A DNA stretch of 64,000 nucleotides from Dehalobacter alkaniphilus (GCA_040500365.1 CP148031.1:2480001-2544000); one strand, 5' to 3'; counted from the first letter of the stretch, positions 54,604-64,000 are shown. Numbers and translations are program-made. The notes: a model not told the origin generated them from the letters alone.

Positions 54604-54670
54604 TGATGGGATTCGAACCCACGACCTCTTACATGCGAAGCAAGCGCTCTCCCAGCTGAGCTACATCCCC
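54595..54670 (-). tRNA. tRNA-Ala (CGC)
   Basis: 76 nt including an encoded CCA. Acceptor stem GGGGATG/CATCTCC, D arm GCTCAGCTGGGAGAGC, anticodon stem CTTGC/GTAAG enclosing TTCGCAT with anticodon CGC, and T arm GTGGG-TTCGAAT-CCCAT. A -10-like TATAAT lies about 45 bp upstream. It is the attachment site of the prophage. Confidence 0.96.
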
Positions 54671-54880
54671 ACTGTTTTAAAACAAAAAACAATTATTTAA
54701 TTCACACAACTATTATTATACTGAATAATCCTAGTTTTCGCTAGAGTTAGATAATTAAAAATTATAATCCCGGACTATTTTTTGATAAACACTTGATTTT
54801 GACGAGAAATGCGGATGTTATGAACTGTACCAACAGCATTTAAAGGAAAAAAGCAGGTCTGTGTGGAATATATTACCTCA

Positions 54881-54907
54881 TCATACTATAGCAGCACTAT
54901 AGTATGA
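54881..54907. promoter_or_regulatory. Perfect 11-bp dyad upstream of the flavocytochrome gene
   Basis: TCATACTATAG and CTATAGTATGA around a CAGCA centre, ending 45 bp before the start codon. It could be a repressor operator or an mRNA hairpin controlling the ferric-reductase-like gene. Confidence 0.6.
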
Positions 54908-54952
54908 TTGCTTTATTTCTTTACTATTCTATTACTGTTGGAGGATGAAAAC

Positions 54953-56272
54953 ATGCGTGAACGTCAAGGCCCCTTGTTTATTCTGCTTACTTTGATCCTG
55001 ACCTTTATCTTTTGGTCAGTCAGCGAACCATTAAAGGATGTTGCCCCGGTCAGACAATACTCCGAGATGGCTGCTTCGCTCATGCTGGTTTGCTTTGCCT
55101 GGGTCAATTTTATTTCAACCCGCCATCCGCTGCTGGACTCCCTGTTCCACGGCCTGGACAAAAGCTACCTTTACCATAAAGCTTTAAGTATCATAAGTGT
55201 TCTTTTGATCTTTGTGCATCGGTTTACTCTTGATGCAGGCAAGGGCAATCATTACGGGGAAAACAGGGCGAATTTGGGACCGGGTCCAAATGGTCTGAAT
55301 GGTCCGCCACCGGGGGCGGAAAATGGGGCGGAGTTTTTTTCCGGGATCGCTAATCTGAGTATGCTGCTTTTTATCGTCTTAATCCTGCTTGCCCTCTTCG
55401 TCTGGAAAACGAATTATGAAAAATGGAAGAACATCCACAAGCTCTTTTTTATTCCTTATATGATCGGAATCATTCATTATTACGGCAGTTCGGACTATGC
55501 CGTTACAGGCTTAAGCGCCTTGGGGCTGTGGCTGAATCTGGTCAATCTGGTCGGCCTGACTTCGGCAATCTACAGTATAGGGTTTTATGAAAGAACGGCA
55601 TTTCAGCCCCGCTATGTCGTAACGAACATCCGCACGGTCGCCAAAGATACCCTTGAAATCACCGGCAAAGCCTTAAAAAAAGGAATCCGCTATAAGGAAG
55701 GACAATTTACTTTTATCAAGTTTACCGAGGAAGGCAAGAAATTTCCTTCTCATCCGTTCACGATAAGCCAGTCTTTCCGAAAGAATGAGATACAGTTTGC
55801 GATCAAGGCTTTGGGAGATCACACCTCTGCTTTACTGGAAAACGTTCAGGAGGGAGATACTTTTGCCGTAACTTCCTCCCATGGCCGCTTCGATTATAAG
55901 GCCGGATCTAACCGTCAGGTCTGGCTGGCGGGCGGAATCGGCATTACGCCATTCCGCAGTTTTTACCAGTCTGCGATCCCTCCGCAATATTCCATTGACC
56001 TGTTTTACTGTTATAACAATGAAGCCGAAGGACCCTATTTGGATGAAATAAAAACCCTTGCAGCCGGGAGTGGTATTCGCGTGCATTTGCACGATCTCCA
56101 GACGAAAGGGTTTCTGGATGCCGAAGATATTTGCGAAGCGGTACCTAAGACTGAAACTGTTGATGTCTATTTCTGCGGTCCGGAACCGATGAGGATCAAA
56201 CTGGAAAGAGAATTAAAGACCTGCGGCCTGCGTATCGGACATTTTCACTACGAGTCTTTTCAGTTTAAATAG
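54953..56272 (+). CDS. Ferric reductase-like transmembrane flavocytochrome
   Basis: 439 residues. The first 200 form a membrane domain of about six helices with haem-ligand-like histidines (YHKALSIISVLLIFVHRFTL, NIHKLFFIPYMIGIIHYY). The second half is a ferredoxin-reductase-type FAD/NAD domain with SHPFTISQSF (flavin), VWLAGGIGITPFRSF (nicotinamide) and VDVYFCGPEPM. It moves electrons from NAD(P)H across the membrane to an acceptor such as Fe(III) or oxygen. ATG at 54953 follows TTGGAGG; an upstream in-frame start is less likely. Confidence 0.88.
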   Translation: MRERQGPLFILLTLILTFIFWSVSEPLKDVAPVRQYSEMAASLMLVCFAWVNFISTRHPLLDSLFHGLDKSYLYHKALSIISVLLIFVHRFTLDAGKGNHYGENRANLGPGPNGLNGPPPGAENGAEFFSGIANLSMLLFIVLILLALFVWKTNYEKWKNIHKLFFIPYMIGIIHYYGSSDYAVTGLSALGLWLNLVNLVGLTSAIYSIGFYERTAFQPRYVVTNIRTVAKDTLEITGKALKKGIRYKEGQFTFIKFTEEGKKFPSHPFTISQSFRKNEIQFAIKALGDHTSALLENVQEGDTFAVTSSHGRFDYKAGSNRQVWLAGGIGITPFRSFYQSAIPPQYSIDLFYCYNNEAEGPYLDEIKTLAAGSGIRVHLHDLQTKGFLDAEDICEAVPKTETVDVYFCGPEPMRIKLERELKTCGLRIGHFHYESFQFK

Positions 56273-56289
56273 GTAAGGAGCAGCGACGA

Positions 56290-57105
56290 TCATGGATGAT
56301 CTAGTGCTGCGATACCATGGATGGCAAGGAGCAGCCGACGCCCAAGTGTTCCATCAAGCTGAAATACTTTTTCTTCTAGTTCACTTACCGGCATGACTTC
56401 CATCAGGGAATTTGTAAGGAAAACTTCATCAGCATTCAATAAGTCTTCAGGATAATAAACGCCTTCACTGAACGATATGGTCAGCTCAAGGGCTTTTTCT
56501 ATCACGATCCTTCTTCTGATACCGGCCAGGCAGCCGCTTTCCAGGGAAGGCGTATAAAGATGCCCATTCTTTACAAAGAAAACATTGCTTCTAGTCCCCT
56601 CAATTATCTGGCCCCTGCTGTTCAACCAGATCCCTTCAAACGCACCGCTGCCCTGCACCGCGCGCAGGGCAGCGGCAGTATCCAGAAAATCCGCAGATTT
56701 AATGTAGTTGAGCGGTATAGGGTCAATCCGGTGCTCCGGCATAAACAGGACCCGGACACCCTCTTCATATTGTTCACGAGTATAGGAAACTGCTCTAGTG
56801 CTCAAAAGCCACTGGTTATTATGATTTTGGCTTTGATCGAAAATCAGACTCGGATCTTTCCTGATTTCTGCTCTCAAAGCAAAAGGCAACTGCTCAATTT
56901 TAGTTTCTCTTAGGTAAGTTTCGATCTTGTTCAGCCATTCATCATAAGCGGGAATGGTGATTCCAAGAAGCTTACCGCCCTTGCTCATCCTCTCCCAATG
57001 CAATCCAGGTACGACGATTCCGTCGGCAGTAACCTTTATCGTTTCAAAAATACCGACAGGCTCGATTTGACCGAAGCTTCTGTTTTTACTTTTCTGATTT
57101 CCCAT
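56290..57105 (-). CDS. pabC: 4-amino-4-deoxychorismate lyase (class IV aminotransferase fold)
   Basis: 271 residues. Pyridoxal-phosphate enzyme of the class IV fold: GIFETIKVTADG at the start, INYIKS-like IPLNYIKSADFLDTAAALRA with the PLP-lysine, then VQGSGAFEGIWLNSRGQIIE and TRSNVFFVKNGHLYTPSLES. It releases 4-aminobenzoate and pyruvate in folate synthesis. The ATG at 57105 overlaps the end of pabAB by 20 nt, which supports the assignment as pabC rather than ilvE or dat. Confidence 0.88.
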   Translation of the reverse strand: MGNQKSKNRSFGQIEPVGIFETIKVTADGIVVPGLHWERMSKGGKLLGITIPAYDEWLNKIETYLRETKIEQLPFALRAEIRKDPSLIFDQSQNHNNQWLLSTRAVSYTREQYEEGVRVLFMPEHRIDPIPLNYIKSADFLDTAAALRAVQGSGAFEGIWLNSRGQIIEGTRSNVFFVKNGHLYTPSLESGCLAGIRRRIVIEKALELTISFSEGVYYPEDLLNADEVFLTNSLMEVMPVSELEEKVFQLDGTLGRRLLLAIHGIAALDHP

Positions 57106-59299
57106 CAAGTTTAACCCCCAAAACTTCCAGAAGCCTTCCCGCTTTATGGATCGTTTCTTCATATTCTTTTTTGGGGATTGAATCGGCAACAATCCCTCCC
57201 CCGGCATGAAGATACGCCATTTTCTCTTTCAGCAGAATGGTCCGGATCACAATATTCAAATCCCAGGCCCCATCGAAGCCGATATAGCCGATGCTCCCGG
57301 TGTAAATACCCCTATTGTATGGTTCAAGCTCGTCGATGATTTCCATCGCTCTGATTTTGGGCGCACCGGTGATCGAGCCGCCCGGGAAAATGGCTTTGAT
57401 CAGTTCTTCCGGTTTTAAGGATTTCTTGAGTTTTCCAACGACTGTGGCAACGAGGTGCCAAACAGTCGAATATTTTTCCAGGGTCAGCAGTTCTGTGGTA
57501 AGCACTGATCCAAACTCACAGATCCTTCCAAGGTCATTGCGTTCGAGATCGATGATCATGGTAAGTTCAGCCCTGTCTTTTTCACTATTAACCAGCTTAT
57601 CTGCAAGTTTCTGGTCTTCCTCCGGAGTTTTCCCCCTTGGCCGGGTTCCCTTGATTGGACGCGTTTCAATATCTCCGTCCGGTGTAATCTGAATAAACCG
57701 TTCCGGAGAGGATGACAGAATCTGAAAATCGGGATACGGTAAGAACGCAGCAAACGGAGCAGAATTCTTGTGATGAAGCTGTTCATACAAATCCCAGGGA
57801 TCTCCTTCATACCTGACACTGAACATCTGGGTCAGATTCGCCTGATAAATATCACCGGCATAAATGTAGTCAATGACCCGCTGGAGATCCCTGTAATATT
57901 GTTCCCGAGAGACAGCTTTATGGATTTCGGCAAAGGAGATACCTGAAACAGCTAATTCATTTCCCGCAGAGGAGAGCTCCGCTGAACTATTAGCCAAATA
58001 TTTTTCCTCTACATAGTGCTGGAGAAGTTTCTCCAGTTTATCAAGTCTTTCCTGCGCAAGAGAAGGGTCGCAGCAGCCCTGATCCGTCATGCCGCAGGCC
58101 GTCAGACTGTAAGTTCCCGTTGTATGTTCGTAGACAACAATCCCGTCATACCAGGCCAGCCGCCAGAGCGGCATCCCAAGGTCATCTTTGACCCGAACAG
58201 GCAATTCTTCAATCTCATTTTTCAGATCGTAGCTGAAGTATCCGACAGCCCCTCCGGCAAACGGAAAAGGTGCCACGGAGGGAGCCTGATATTTCAAGAC
58301 ATAGTCGTTCAAAGTTGTAAGGCTGTACTGTCCAGCAGAATAAGTGATCAGTTCCTCATGTTTACAGTTCTTTGCGATAGCATACCGGTCTTTATAAGCA
58401 CTGATCTTTATAAAAGGGTCCGCCCCGAAATAAGAATACTTCCCCAGCTCGGTATAACCGTCCCCGCTGTCCAAGAAGAAAGGATCTCTGGCATTTTTAA
58501 ACACCTGAAGCATCTCGAACGGCTTTAGATTCGTAATAAAAGGTCTAACCTGCCAGATATTCTGCTTGGTTTTATCTTTATCAGGCGTTCCCTGTGTTTC
58601 TGATATCTCTAATTCTAGTGTTTCCAATGACTTTACTGATTCCGGTATTCCTGGTTCCTGAATTATTTGTAGCATTACTGATGCTTTTGATGCTTGAATC
58701 ATCTTTAATTCACTGTGTTTACTAAGCCACCTGCGGGCATCCTGTACTGCGTTCCGCAGCATTTGATGACCATTTTCTGTAAGAATAGCCTCCGGATGGA
58801 ACTGTACTCCTTCAATCGGCAAATAGCGGTGACGGATTCCCATCACCTGACCGTCTTCTGTTTCCGCGGAAATAATAAAGTCAGCAGGTATACTGTTTCT
58901 GCGCAGGGCCAGAGAATGGTAGCGGGTTACCGTAAACGGGCTGGCAATATCTCGGAATACGCCGGACCGGTCATGCGTGATGCGCGATACTTTGCCGTGA
59001 ACCGGCGTCTTGGCCCGGACAACTTCAGCCTCAAAAACCTGCCCGATCGTCTGATGTCCAAGACAAATGCCCAGCAACGGAATTTTCCCCTGGAAATGCC
59101 GAATGACTTCCAGCGCAAAGACCGCTTCATTCGGTGAGCAGGGACCCGGAGAAATCACAATAAGCTCCGGTCCCAGCTTCTGGATCCAGGCAATCGTGCA
59201 CTCTTCAGGACGCCGAACAAGTACTTCCTCCCCGAGATCTCCAAAATACTGGTACAGATTGTATGTGAATGAATCATAATTATCCAAGATGAATATCAC
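57086..59299 (-). CDS. pabAB: Aminodeoxychorismate synthase, fused PabA-PabB
   Basis: 737 residues. Residues 1-about 190 are a class I glutamine amidotransferase with Cys79 (LLGICLGHQ), His168 and Glu170 (GVQFHPE). After a variable linker the chorismate-binding enzyme follows, with an N-terminal anthranilate-synthase-I-like part and the catalytic region ETRPIKGTRPRG, ELTMIIDLERNDLGRICEFG, PGGSITGAPKIRAMEIIDEL and GYIGFDGAWDLNIVIRTI. The IKGT lysine region favours aminodeoxychorismate over anthranilate synthase. It supplies the precursor for PabC, the overlapping next gene. Confidence 0.93.
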   Translation of the reverse strand: MIFILDNYDSFTYNLYQYFGDLGEEVLVRRPEECTIAWIQKLGPELIVISPGPCSPNEAVFALEVIRHFQGKIPLLGICLGHQTIGQVFEAEVVRAKTPVHGKVSRITHDRSGVFRDIASPFTVTRYHSLALRRNSIPADFIISAETEDGQVMGIRHRYLPIEGVQFHPEAILTENGHQMLRNAVQDARRWLSKHSELKMIQASKASVMLQIIQEPGIPESVKSLETLELEISETQGTPDKDKTKQNIWQVRPFITNLKPFEMLQVFKNARDPFFLDSGDGYTELGKYSYFGADPFIKISAYKDRYAIAKNCKHEELITYSAGQYSLTTLNDYVLKYQAPSVAPFPFAGGAVGYFSYDLKNEIEELPVRVKDDLGMPLWRLAWYDGIVVYEHTTGTYSLTACGMTDQGCCDPSLAQERLDKLEKLLQHYVEEKYLANSSAELSSAGNELAVSGISFAEIHKAVSREQYYRDLQRVIDYIYAGDIYQANLTQMFSVRYEGDPWDLYEQLHHKNSAPFAAFLPYPDFQILSSSPERFIQITPDGDIETRPIKGTRPRGKTPEEDQKLADKLVNSEKDRAELTMIIDLERNDLGRICEFGSVLTTELLTLEKYSTVWHLVATVVGKLKKSLKPEELIKAIFPGGSITGAPKIRAMEIIDELEPYNRGIYTGSIGYIGFDGAWDLNIVIRTILLKEKMAYLHAGGGIVADSIPKKEYEETIHKAGRLLEVLGVKLDGKSEK

Positions 59300-59438
59300 C
59301 TATAATTCTCCTTTGCTGATTATCAATAAATAGTTAAATTATGCCGAAATAACACGTTATTCAGGTAGAGATAATATATCACAGATTCCGTGATTTTACA
59401 GCCTTGCTCCAAAAAATTATCAACTCTAAGATGACAAA

Positions 59439-59466
59439 AGACGTCTCATATATGACTGAGACGTCT
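59439..59466 (-). terminator. Terminator of the nuo operon
   Basis: Perfect 10-bp arms AGACGTCTCA and TGAGACGTCT with an 8-nt loop, followed on the minus strand by TTTTG. It lies 36 nt after the nuoN stop. Confidence 0.85.
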
Positions 59467-59501
59467 CTCGATTATCTGAAAAAATTTTGCTTAACTTACA
59501 T

Positions 59502-60932
59502 CTAGAAAGGAAAAATCGCATTTCCTGCCATATTCGCCAGCACTGACAGTGGTTCGGCATAGACACCGAGAACCAGCGTGAGAACCAGAATCAGCAGCAG
59601 GGTAACATTAGTTCCGACCGGAACCTTGATCGGCGTGCTGGATACAGGATCGTTCATATACATGGCTTTAACCACGAGCAAATAGTAATAGACGGAAACC
59701 ATGCTCATGACCAGACCGAGAATGACAAGCCATAAATAGCCCTGGTTGACGATCGAGGAGAACAAATAAAGCTTGCCGACAAAACCGGCGAGAGGCGGTA
59801 TCCCTGCCATCGACAGGAGGCATACCGTCAGCACGGCGGCCATAAACGGTGAACGCTGGGCCAGACCGCCAAAGTCTTTGATCTCTTCACTGCCTGTATT
59901 TTGAGAGAACGTAATGACAACCGCAAAGGCTCCGATCGTTGCGAGGACATAAACCATCGAATAAAACGCAACCGCTTTGATCCCAGCGGAACTCATAGCG
60001 ATTATTCCCGTGATAATATAGCCGGCCTGCGCAATACTTGAGTACGCAAGCATTCTCTTTATATTGGTCTGCGGAATGGCAGCAATATTTCCGATGACCA
60101 TCGTCATCGCAGCCATAATCGCCAGGATATACGTCCATTGTTCGCTGTAGCCAGGCAGCGCTTCAATCAGAATGCGGGCCAGAGCTGCAAACGAAGCCGC
60201 TTTTGAACCGGTAGCCAGGAAAGTGGTGACAGGCGTCGGGGCACCTTCGTAGACATCAGGTGACCACATATGGAAAGGCACCAGTGATACTTTAAAGCCA
60301 AGTCCCGACAGCAGGAAAATGATTCCGACAAGGATCGCCGGTGACAGTCCGTCCATCTGCCTTATGCTTTCAGCAATATCACGGATCACAAAGGTACCGG
60401 TCATGCCATAGACCAGACTTAAGCCATACAGCAGAATCCCAGAGGAAACGGCACCGAGAACCAGATATTTAATCCCGGCTTCAGAGGACTTGAGATCGGT
60501 CTTGTAGCCTGCCAGGATATAAAACGAAATCGTCATGGTTTCCAAGGCTACATAAAGCGTCAGCAGATCTCCGGCGGAAGCCAGCACCATCATGCCCAGC
60601 GCAGCAACGAGCGTAATGACGTAGAACTCATAGTTACCGCCCATTTTTTTGACATAAACGGTCGAGGTCAGGATGACCAGAATGGCGGCTACCATAAAGA
60701 GCTGTTTAAAGAATACGGCAAAATCATCGATGATAAACATACCGTCCATCACACTGGTATTCTGTCCGTAGCTTCCGAAGCTGTATACGAAGATCACAGC
60801 AAGCCCCACGGCAATGACGTAACCAAGCCTATGCCGTTTTTCTTTGGTCAGGAACAAGCCGACAGCCAGGACCACCAGTCCAAGGAGTGCAGTTGCAATT
60901 TCAGTGGTAAATAAAGACACGTTAATATTCAT
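59502..60932 (-). CDS. nuoN: NADH-quinone oxidoreductase subunit N
   Basis: 476 residues, about 14 membrane helices. Antiporter-like subunit of complex I. Signature segments include YVALETMTISFYILAGYK, PFHMWSPDVYEGAPTPVTTF and KRMLAYSSIAQAGYIITGII with conserved lysines and glutamates in the proton path. It is the last gene of the operon; its ATG overlaps the nuoM stop (TAATG). Confidence 0.95.
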   Translation of the reverse strand: MNINVSLFTTEIATALLGLVVLAVGLFLTKEKRHRLGYVIAVGLAVIFVYSFGSYGQNTSVMDGMFIIDDFAVFFKQLFMVAAILVILTSTVYVKKMGGNYEFYVITLVAALGMMVLASAGDLLTLYVALETMTISFYILAGYKTDLKSSEAGIKYLVLGAVSSGILLYGLSLVYGMTGTFVIRDIAESIRQMDGLSPAILVGIIFLLSGLGFKVSLVPFHMWSPDVYEGAPTPVTTFLATGSKAASFAALARILIEALPGYSEQWTYILAIMAAMTMVIGNIAAIPQTNIKRMLAYSSIAQAGYIITGIIAMSSAGIKAVAFYSMVYVLATIGAFAVVITFSQNTGSEEIKDFGGLAQRSPFMAAVLTVCLLSMAGIPPLAGFVGKLYLFSSIVNQGYLWLVILGLVMSMVSVYYYLLVVKAMYMNDPVSSTPIKVPVGTNVTLLLILVLTLVLGVYAEPLSVLANMAGNAIFPF

Positions 60933-62470
60933 TACAGCGTACCTCCTATCTGGGAACTGGCCTCGACCAGTTTTTCAGCAATAGGCTCTATTCCTGAATT
61001 GACCATATCCATCAATAACGATGGGAACAAACCGAAGATTACGGTGAATGCGACCAAAACAATGATCGGAATCATATAGGAACCTTTGATGTCTATTTTT
61101 CCGTCCCATTCTGTCTTGCGTGGTCCAAATAGTACATTGGCTGCCATTCTGAGGACATAGACGGCTCCGATAATAATTCCCGTCAAGGCCAGAATCGCAG
61201 GAATCCTGATGGCAGGTTCGCTAAAAGCGCCCATAAACACGGTGAACTCAGGAACGAACGTGATCAAGCCCGGCAGTCCGGCCGAAGCCATCGTTGCGAC
61301 CAGGAAAACACCAGCCATGCGGGGCATCTGATGAGCCAGACCACCGAGATCAGGAATATATCTGGTTTTCGTTTCAGCGTAGATATAACCGACGATCGAA
61401 AAGAATAGGGCTGCCATAACGCCATGCGCAAACATGTTCGCCACCGCGCCGTTCAAACCAATCACGTTAAGCGAGGCAATACCGATCAGCACAAAGCCCA
61501 TATGGCTCACACTGGAATATCCGACAACATATTTCATGTCTTTTTGGGCCAGGCTGATAAACGCCGCGTACAGCACGTTGCAGACAGCCAGGATAGCAAT
61601 CAGCGGTGCCCAGAATTTTGCACCGAGCGGGAAAATGAAGATGCCAATCCGGATAAGACCGTAGCCTCCGATCTTTTTCAAAACACCGGCATGGATCATG
61701 GAAACAGCAGTCGGTGCACCGGCATATCCGTCCGGTGACCAGGAGTGGAACGGGAACATGGAGATCAGGGATGTGAAGCCCAGCGCCATCAAGCCGAAGA
61801 TCGCAATCTGAAGGTTTCTGGAGAAGTTCAGTGTGGCGAGCTTTTCAATATCAAAGGTTGGCGTACCGAGCATGTTGCCGGCCAGCACATACATCCAGAT
61901 CAGTCCAGCCAGCAAAAAAGCACTTCCAATGAGCAGATAAATGGTCAGCTTCATACCGGCGTACTCTTTGGTGACATCTTTCGTTTTGCTGCCGCTTCCC
62001 CAGATGATAACCATGATGTAAATCGGAATGACCACCACCTCGTAGAACAGGAAAAAGATGAACAGGTCTCTGGCAATGAAGGTTCCCATAACCCCGGCAA
62101 TCAGGATCAAAAGCAGGATATAGAATTCTTTGGCTCTTTTCTCAACGCTCCAGGAACGGGAAAACACGGCCGAAAAACCAATGACGTTAGTCAAGAGCAG
62201 AAGGGGCAGGCTCAAGCCATCGACCCCGAGTGAGTAGACAACACCTAAATCCGTAACGAACGGAATGTCTTCCGTAAACGCAAATCCGCCAACAGCCAGG
62301 TTCTGTGTGTAGTAGATGTAATACACAAAGATGGACAGAGCCAGGGGAATGAATGTCGTGATACCGGCAACGGCTTTAATCGCACCGGATTTTTCTTTCG
62401 GAATAAAGACATTGATCAGCGCACCGATGATCGGTGCCAGTAAAATGGTTGTTAAGACAGGAAAATTCAT
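60932..62470 (-). CDS. nuoM: NADH-quinone oxidoreductase subunit M
   Basis: 512 residues, polytopic. The antiporter-like core has FFLFYEVVVIPIYIMVIIWG with the conserved Glu, then FPFHSWSPDGYAGAPTAVSM and KDMKYVVGYSSVSHMGFVLI. It forms the second proton-pumping module of complex I. It is joined to nuoL and nuoN by 1-4-nt overlaps, so all are translationally coupled. Confidence 0.95.
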   Translation of the reverse strand: MNFPVLTTILLAPIIGALINVFIPKEKSGAIKAVAGITTFIPLALSIFVYYIYYTQNLAVGGFAFTEDIPFVTDLGVVYSLGVDGLSLPLLLLTNVIGFSAVFSRSWSVEKRAKEFYILLLILIAGVMGTFIARDLFIFFLFYEVVVIPIYIMVIIWGSGSKTKDVTKEYAGMKLTIYLLIGSAFLLAGLIWMYVLAGNMLGTPTFDIEKLATLNFSRNLQIAIFGLMALGFTSLISMFPFHSWSPDGYAGAPTAVSMIHAGVLKKIGGYGLIRIGIFIFPLGAKFWAPLIAILAVCNVLYAAFISLAQKDMKYVVGYSSVSHMGFVLIGIASLNVIGLNGAVANMFAHGVMAALFFSIVGYIYAETKTRYIPDLGGLAHQMPRMAGVFLVATMASAGLPGLITFVPEFTVFMGAFSEPAIRIPAILALTGIIIGAVYVLRMAANVLFGPRKTEWDGKIDIKGSYMIPIIVLVAFTVIFGLFPSLLMDMVNSGIEPIAEKLVEASSQIGGTL

Positions 62471-64000
62471 TACTTGACACCTCCCAGCAGCCCGATATTC
62501 AGTTGACTTAAGTCTGCAGTCGTTAAAATCATGATCAAAACAATCACACCGACAAAGAAGACCATCGCATAGTGTTGAAGGTTTCCGGTATTGACTTTGC
62601 GGGCGGCATCACCCGAATCACGGGTAAGGCGCGCCAAGCCGTTGACGATGCCGTCGACGATAACCACATCGACCCACCACAAAATCCGTCCAAATCCATC
62701 GATGATGTGATGGATAACCCAGAGGTAAAACTCATCAATATAGTATTTATTAAGCGAAAGCTTGTACAGGAACGGGATCTTTTGGGCTACGGCTTCGGCT
62801 GAGAATGCCTTCTTCAGATAGAACAGCGCAGCCGTTCCAATGCCAATCAGGGCAAGCACTGTTGACAGAATGATCAGAAACCAGTTGGCTTCTACCTCGT
62901 GGAAATGACCCAGTCGGACAAAATACCCGAAAGCCTGTCCTTCGCCGAGTCCAGGCCAGCCTACCCAGCCGCCGACCAGAGAAAATACGGCAAGAATGAT
63001 GAGCGGGATCGTCATGGTCTTCGGTGCTTCATGCGGATGGGCCTCGTGGCTTCTGAGTTCGCCATGGAAGCAGATGAAGAACATCCTGAACATATAAAAT
63101 GCCGTCAGTAGGGCCGTCAACGCTGCCAGAATAAACAGGACCGTGTAGACGCCCTGGAACGGACCGGCAGCATGTCCCGATAATGATGAAGCAGCATAGG
63201 TGACTTCCAGGATCAGGTCCTTACTGAAGAAGCCGGCAAACGGAAAGATACCAGAAATGGCCAGGCAGCCAACCAGCATGGTCCAGTAAGTAACCGGCAT
63301 GTATTTTTTTAAACCGCCATATTTCGCAATGCTGGCTTCGTTGTGCATTGCATGAAGCACAGCGCCTGCACACAAGAAGAGCAGCGCTTTGAAGAAAGCG
63401 TGGGTAAACAAATGAAACATACTGGCGGTAAGGCTTCCTGCTCCAAGGGCCAGCATCATGTAGCCGAGCTGGGAAACCGTTGAGTAAGCCAGGATCTTTT
63501 TCATCTCGGTCTGCGTTAAGGCAATAGAGGCTGCAAAGATTGCGGTAAAGCCGCCGATAATCGCCACAAAAACCATCGCCGTGGGAAGCGTAATGAACAG
63601 GGTTAATGTTCTACCTACCAAATAAACCCCTGCGACAACCATGGTTGCTGCATGGATCAAAGCGCTGACTGGTGTAGGGCCTTCCATGGCGTCGGGAAGC
63701 CAAACATGAAACGGGAACTGACCGGATTTGGCCATAGGTCCGAGGAATAGCACGATCGCAATTGCGGTCAGCGCGCCGACTGAGAGCGTGGTGTACTGCG
63801 CGAAATTCGGGATCATTTCAGCGAGTTCCTGCAGATCAAGGGTTCCGAAGTTCACTTGAAGCAAAATAATGCCCAGCAGCAGGCCGAAGTCCCCTGCCCG
63901 GCAGGTGATAAACGCTTTTTTCGCTGCTTCACGCGCTGAATTTCTTTCGTACCAGAAACCAATCAGCAGATACGAACATAGGCCAACAAGTTCCCAGAAT
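62470..64000 (-). CDS. nuoL: NADH-quinone oxidoreductase subunit L, 3' part (start outside window)
   Basis: The frame runs off the right edge: it opens with FWELVGLCSYLLIGFWYERN, upstream of the first internal ATG at 63864, so the true N-terminus lies beyond 64000. Core segments are FPFHVWLPDAMEGPTPVSAL, KKILAYSTVSQLGYMMLALG and the long C-terminal region with the lateral helix (LSLNKYYIDEFYLWVIHHI). It is the distal proton-pumping subunit of complex I. Confidence 0.95.
   Translation of the reverse strand, partial: FWELVGLCSYLLIGFWYERNSAREAAKKAFITCRAGDFGLLLGIILLQVNFGTLDLQELAEMIPNFAQYTTLSVGALTAIAIVLFLGPMAKSGQFPFHVWLPDAMEGPTPVSALIHAATMVVAGVYLVGRTLTLFITLPTAMVFVAIIGGFTAIFAASIALTQTEMKKILAYSTVSQLGYMMLALGAGSLTASMFHLFTHAFFKALLFLCAGAVLHAMHNEASIAKYGGLKKYMPVTYWTMLVGCLAISGIFPFAGFFSKDLILEVTYAASSLSGHAAGPFQGVYTVLFILAALTALLTAFYMFRMFFICFHGELRSHEAHPHEAPKTMTIPLIILAVFSLVGGWVGWPGLGEGQAFGYFVRLGHFHEVEANWFLIILSTVLALIGIGTAALFYLKKAFSAEAVAQKIPFLYKLSLNKYYIDEFYLWVIHHIIDGFGRILWWVDVVIVDGIVNGLARLTRDSGDAARKVNTGNLQHYAMVFFVGVIVLIMILTTADLSQLNIGLLGGVK

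Noticed and set aside
54595..54670. tRNA-Ala as a phage-encoded tRNA
   Set aside because: Its 3' end is the attachment core and the rest lies outside the prophage in AT-rich host DNA, so it is the host attachment gene.

Overview
The window is a low-GC Bacillota (Clostridia) chromosome interrupted by a complete GC-rich prophage of about 46 kb. The host flanks carry pyruvate formate-lyase with its activase behind a ZTP (pfl-motif) riboswitch, an iron-containing alcohol dehydrogenase, a cation efflux pump, a ferric-reductase-like flavocytochrome, a fused PabA-PabB with PabC, and the nuoL-M-N end of a respiratory complex I operon. This suggests an anaerobic Peptococcaceae-like organism; that assignment is inference from gene content only.

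Layout: 1-8740 host (all minus strand). 8741-54603 prophage, bounded by an 11-bp direct repeat whose right copy is the 3' end of tRNA-Ala(CGC). 54604-64000 host (flavocytochrome on plus, the rest on minus).

The prophage has a leftward lysogeny arm (large serine recombinase, DUF4236-TM2 membrane protein, Xre repressor). A divergent control region holds three copies of a TTCGGT-N2-ACCGAA operator and two good sigma-A promoters. The rightward early region (11.4-28.8 kb) encodes a Cro-like protein, a PAPS-reductase-like protein, a Toprim-like protein, a DnaQ-like exonuclease, a DUF932 protein, Gam, ERF annealing protein, SSB, a replication initiator, a DnaC-like loader, a RecU-like resolvase, a Dam-type methylase, a MmcB-like nuclease, a radical-SAM Gp37/Gp68 protein, a MazG-like protein, a ParB-like protein, and a sigma-like late regulator. 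After an inverted repeat and a strong terminator comes the late region. Its head module is lambda-like (GpA terminase, gpW, portal, ClpP protease with nested scaffold, gpD, gpE). Its tail module is contractile and P2-like (sheath, tube, a chaperone with a -1 frameshift, tape measure, X, D, V, W, J, I, fibre). Lysis genes follow.

The outstanding system is a diversity-generating retroelement (DGR): an Avd-like accessory protein, a 94-nt template repeat (TR, 48837-48930), a DGR-type reverse transcriptase, and two variable repeats. VR2 (50914-51007) lies in the adjacent tail adhesin. VR1 (15641-15734) lies 33 kb away in a small early-region protein inside the replication and recombination cluster. 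Each VR differs from the TR only at TR adenines (6 sites in VR1, 15 in VR2). A second notable feature is that the attachment core lies inside the recombinase reading frame, so integration swaps its last codons.
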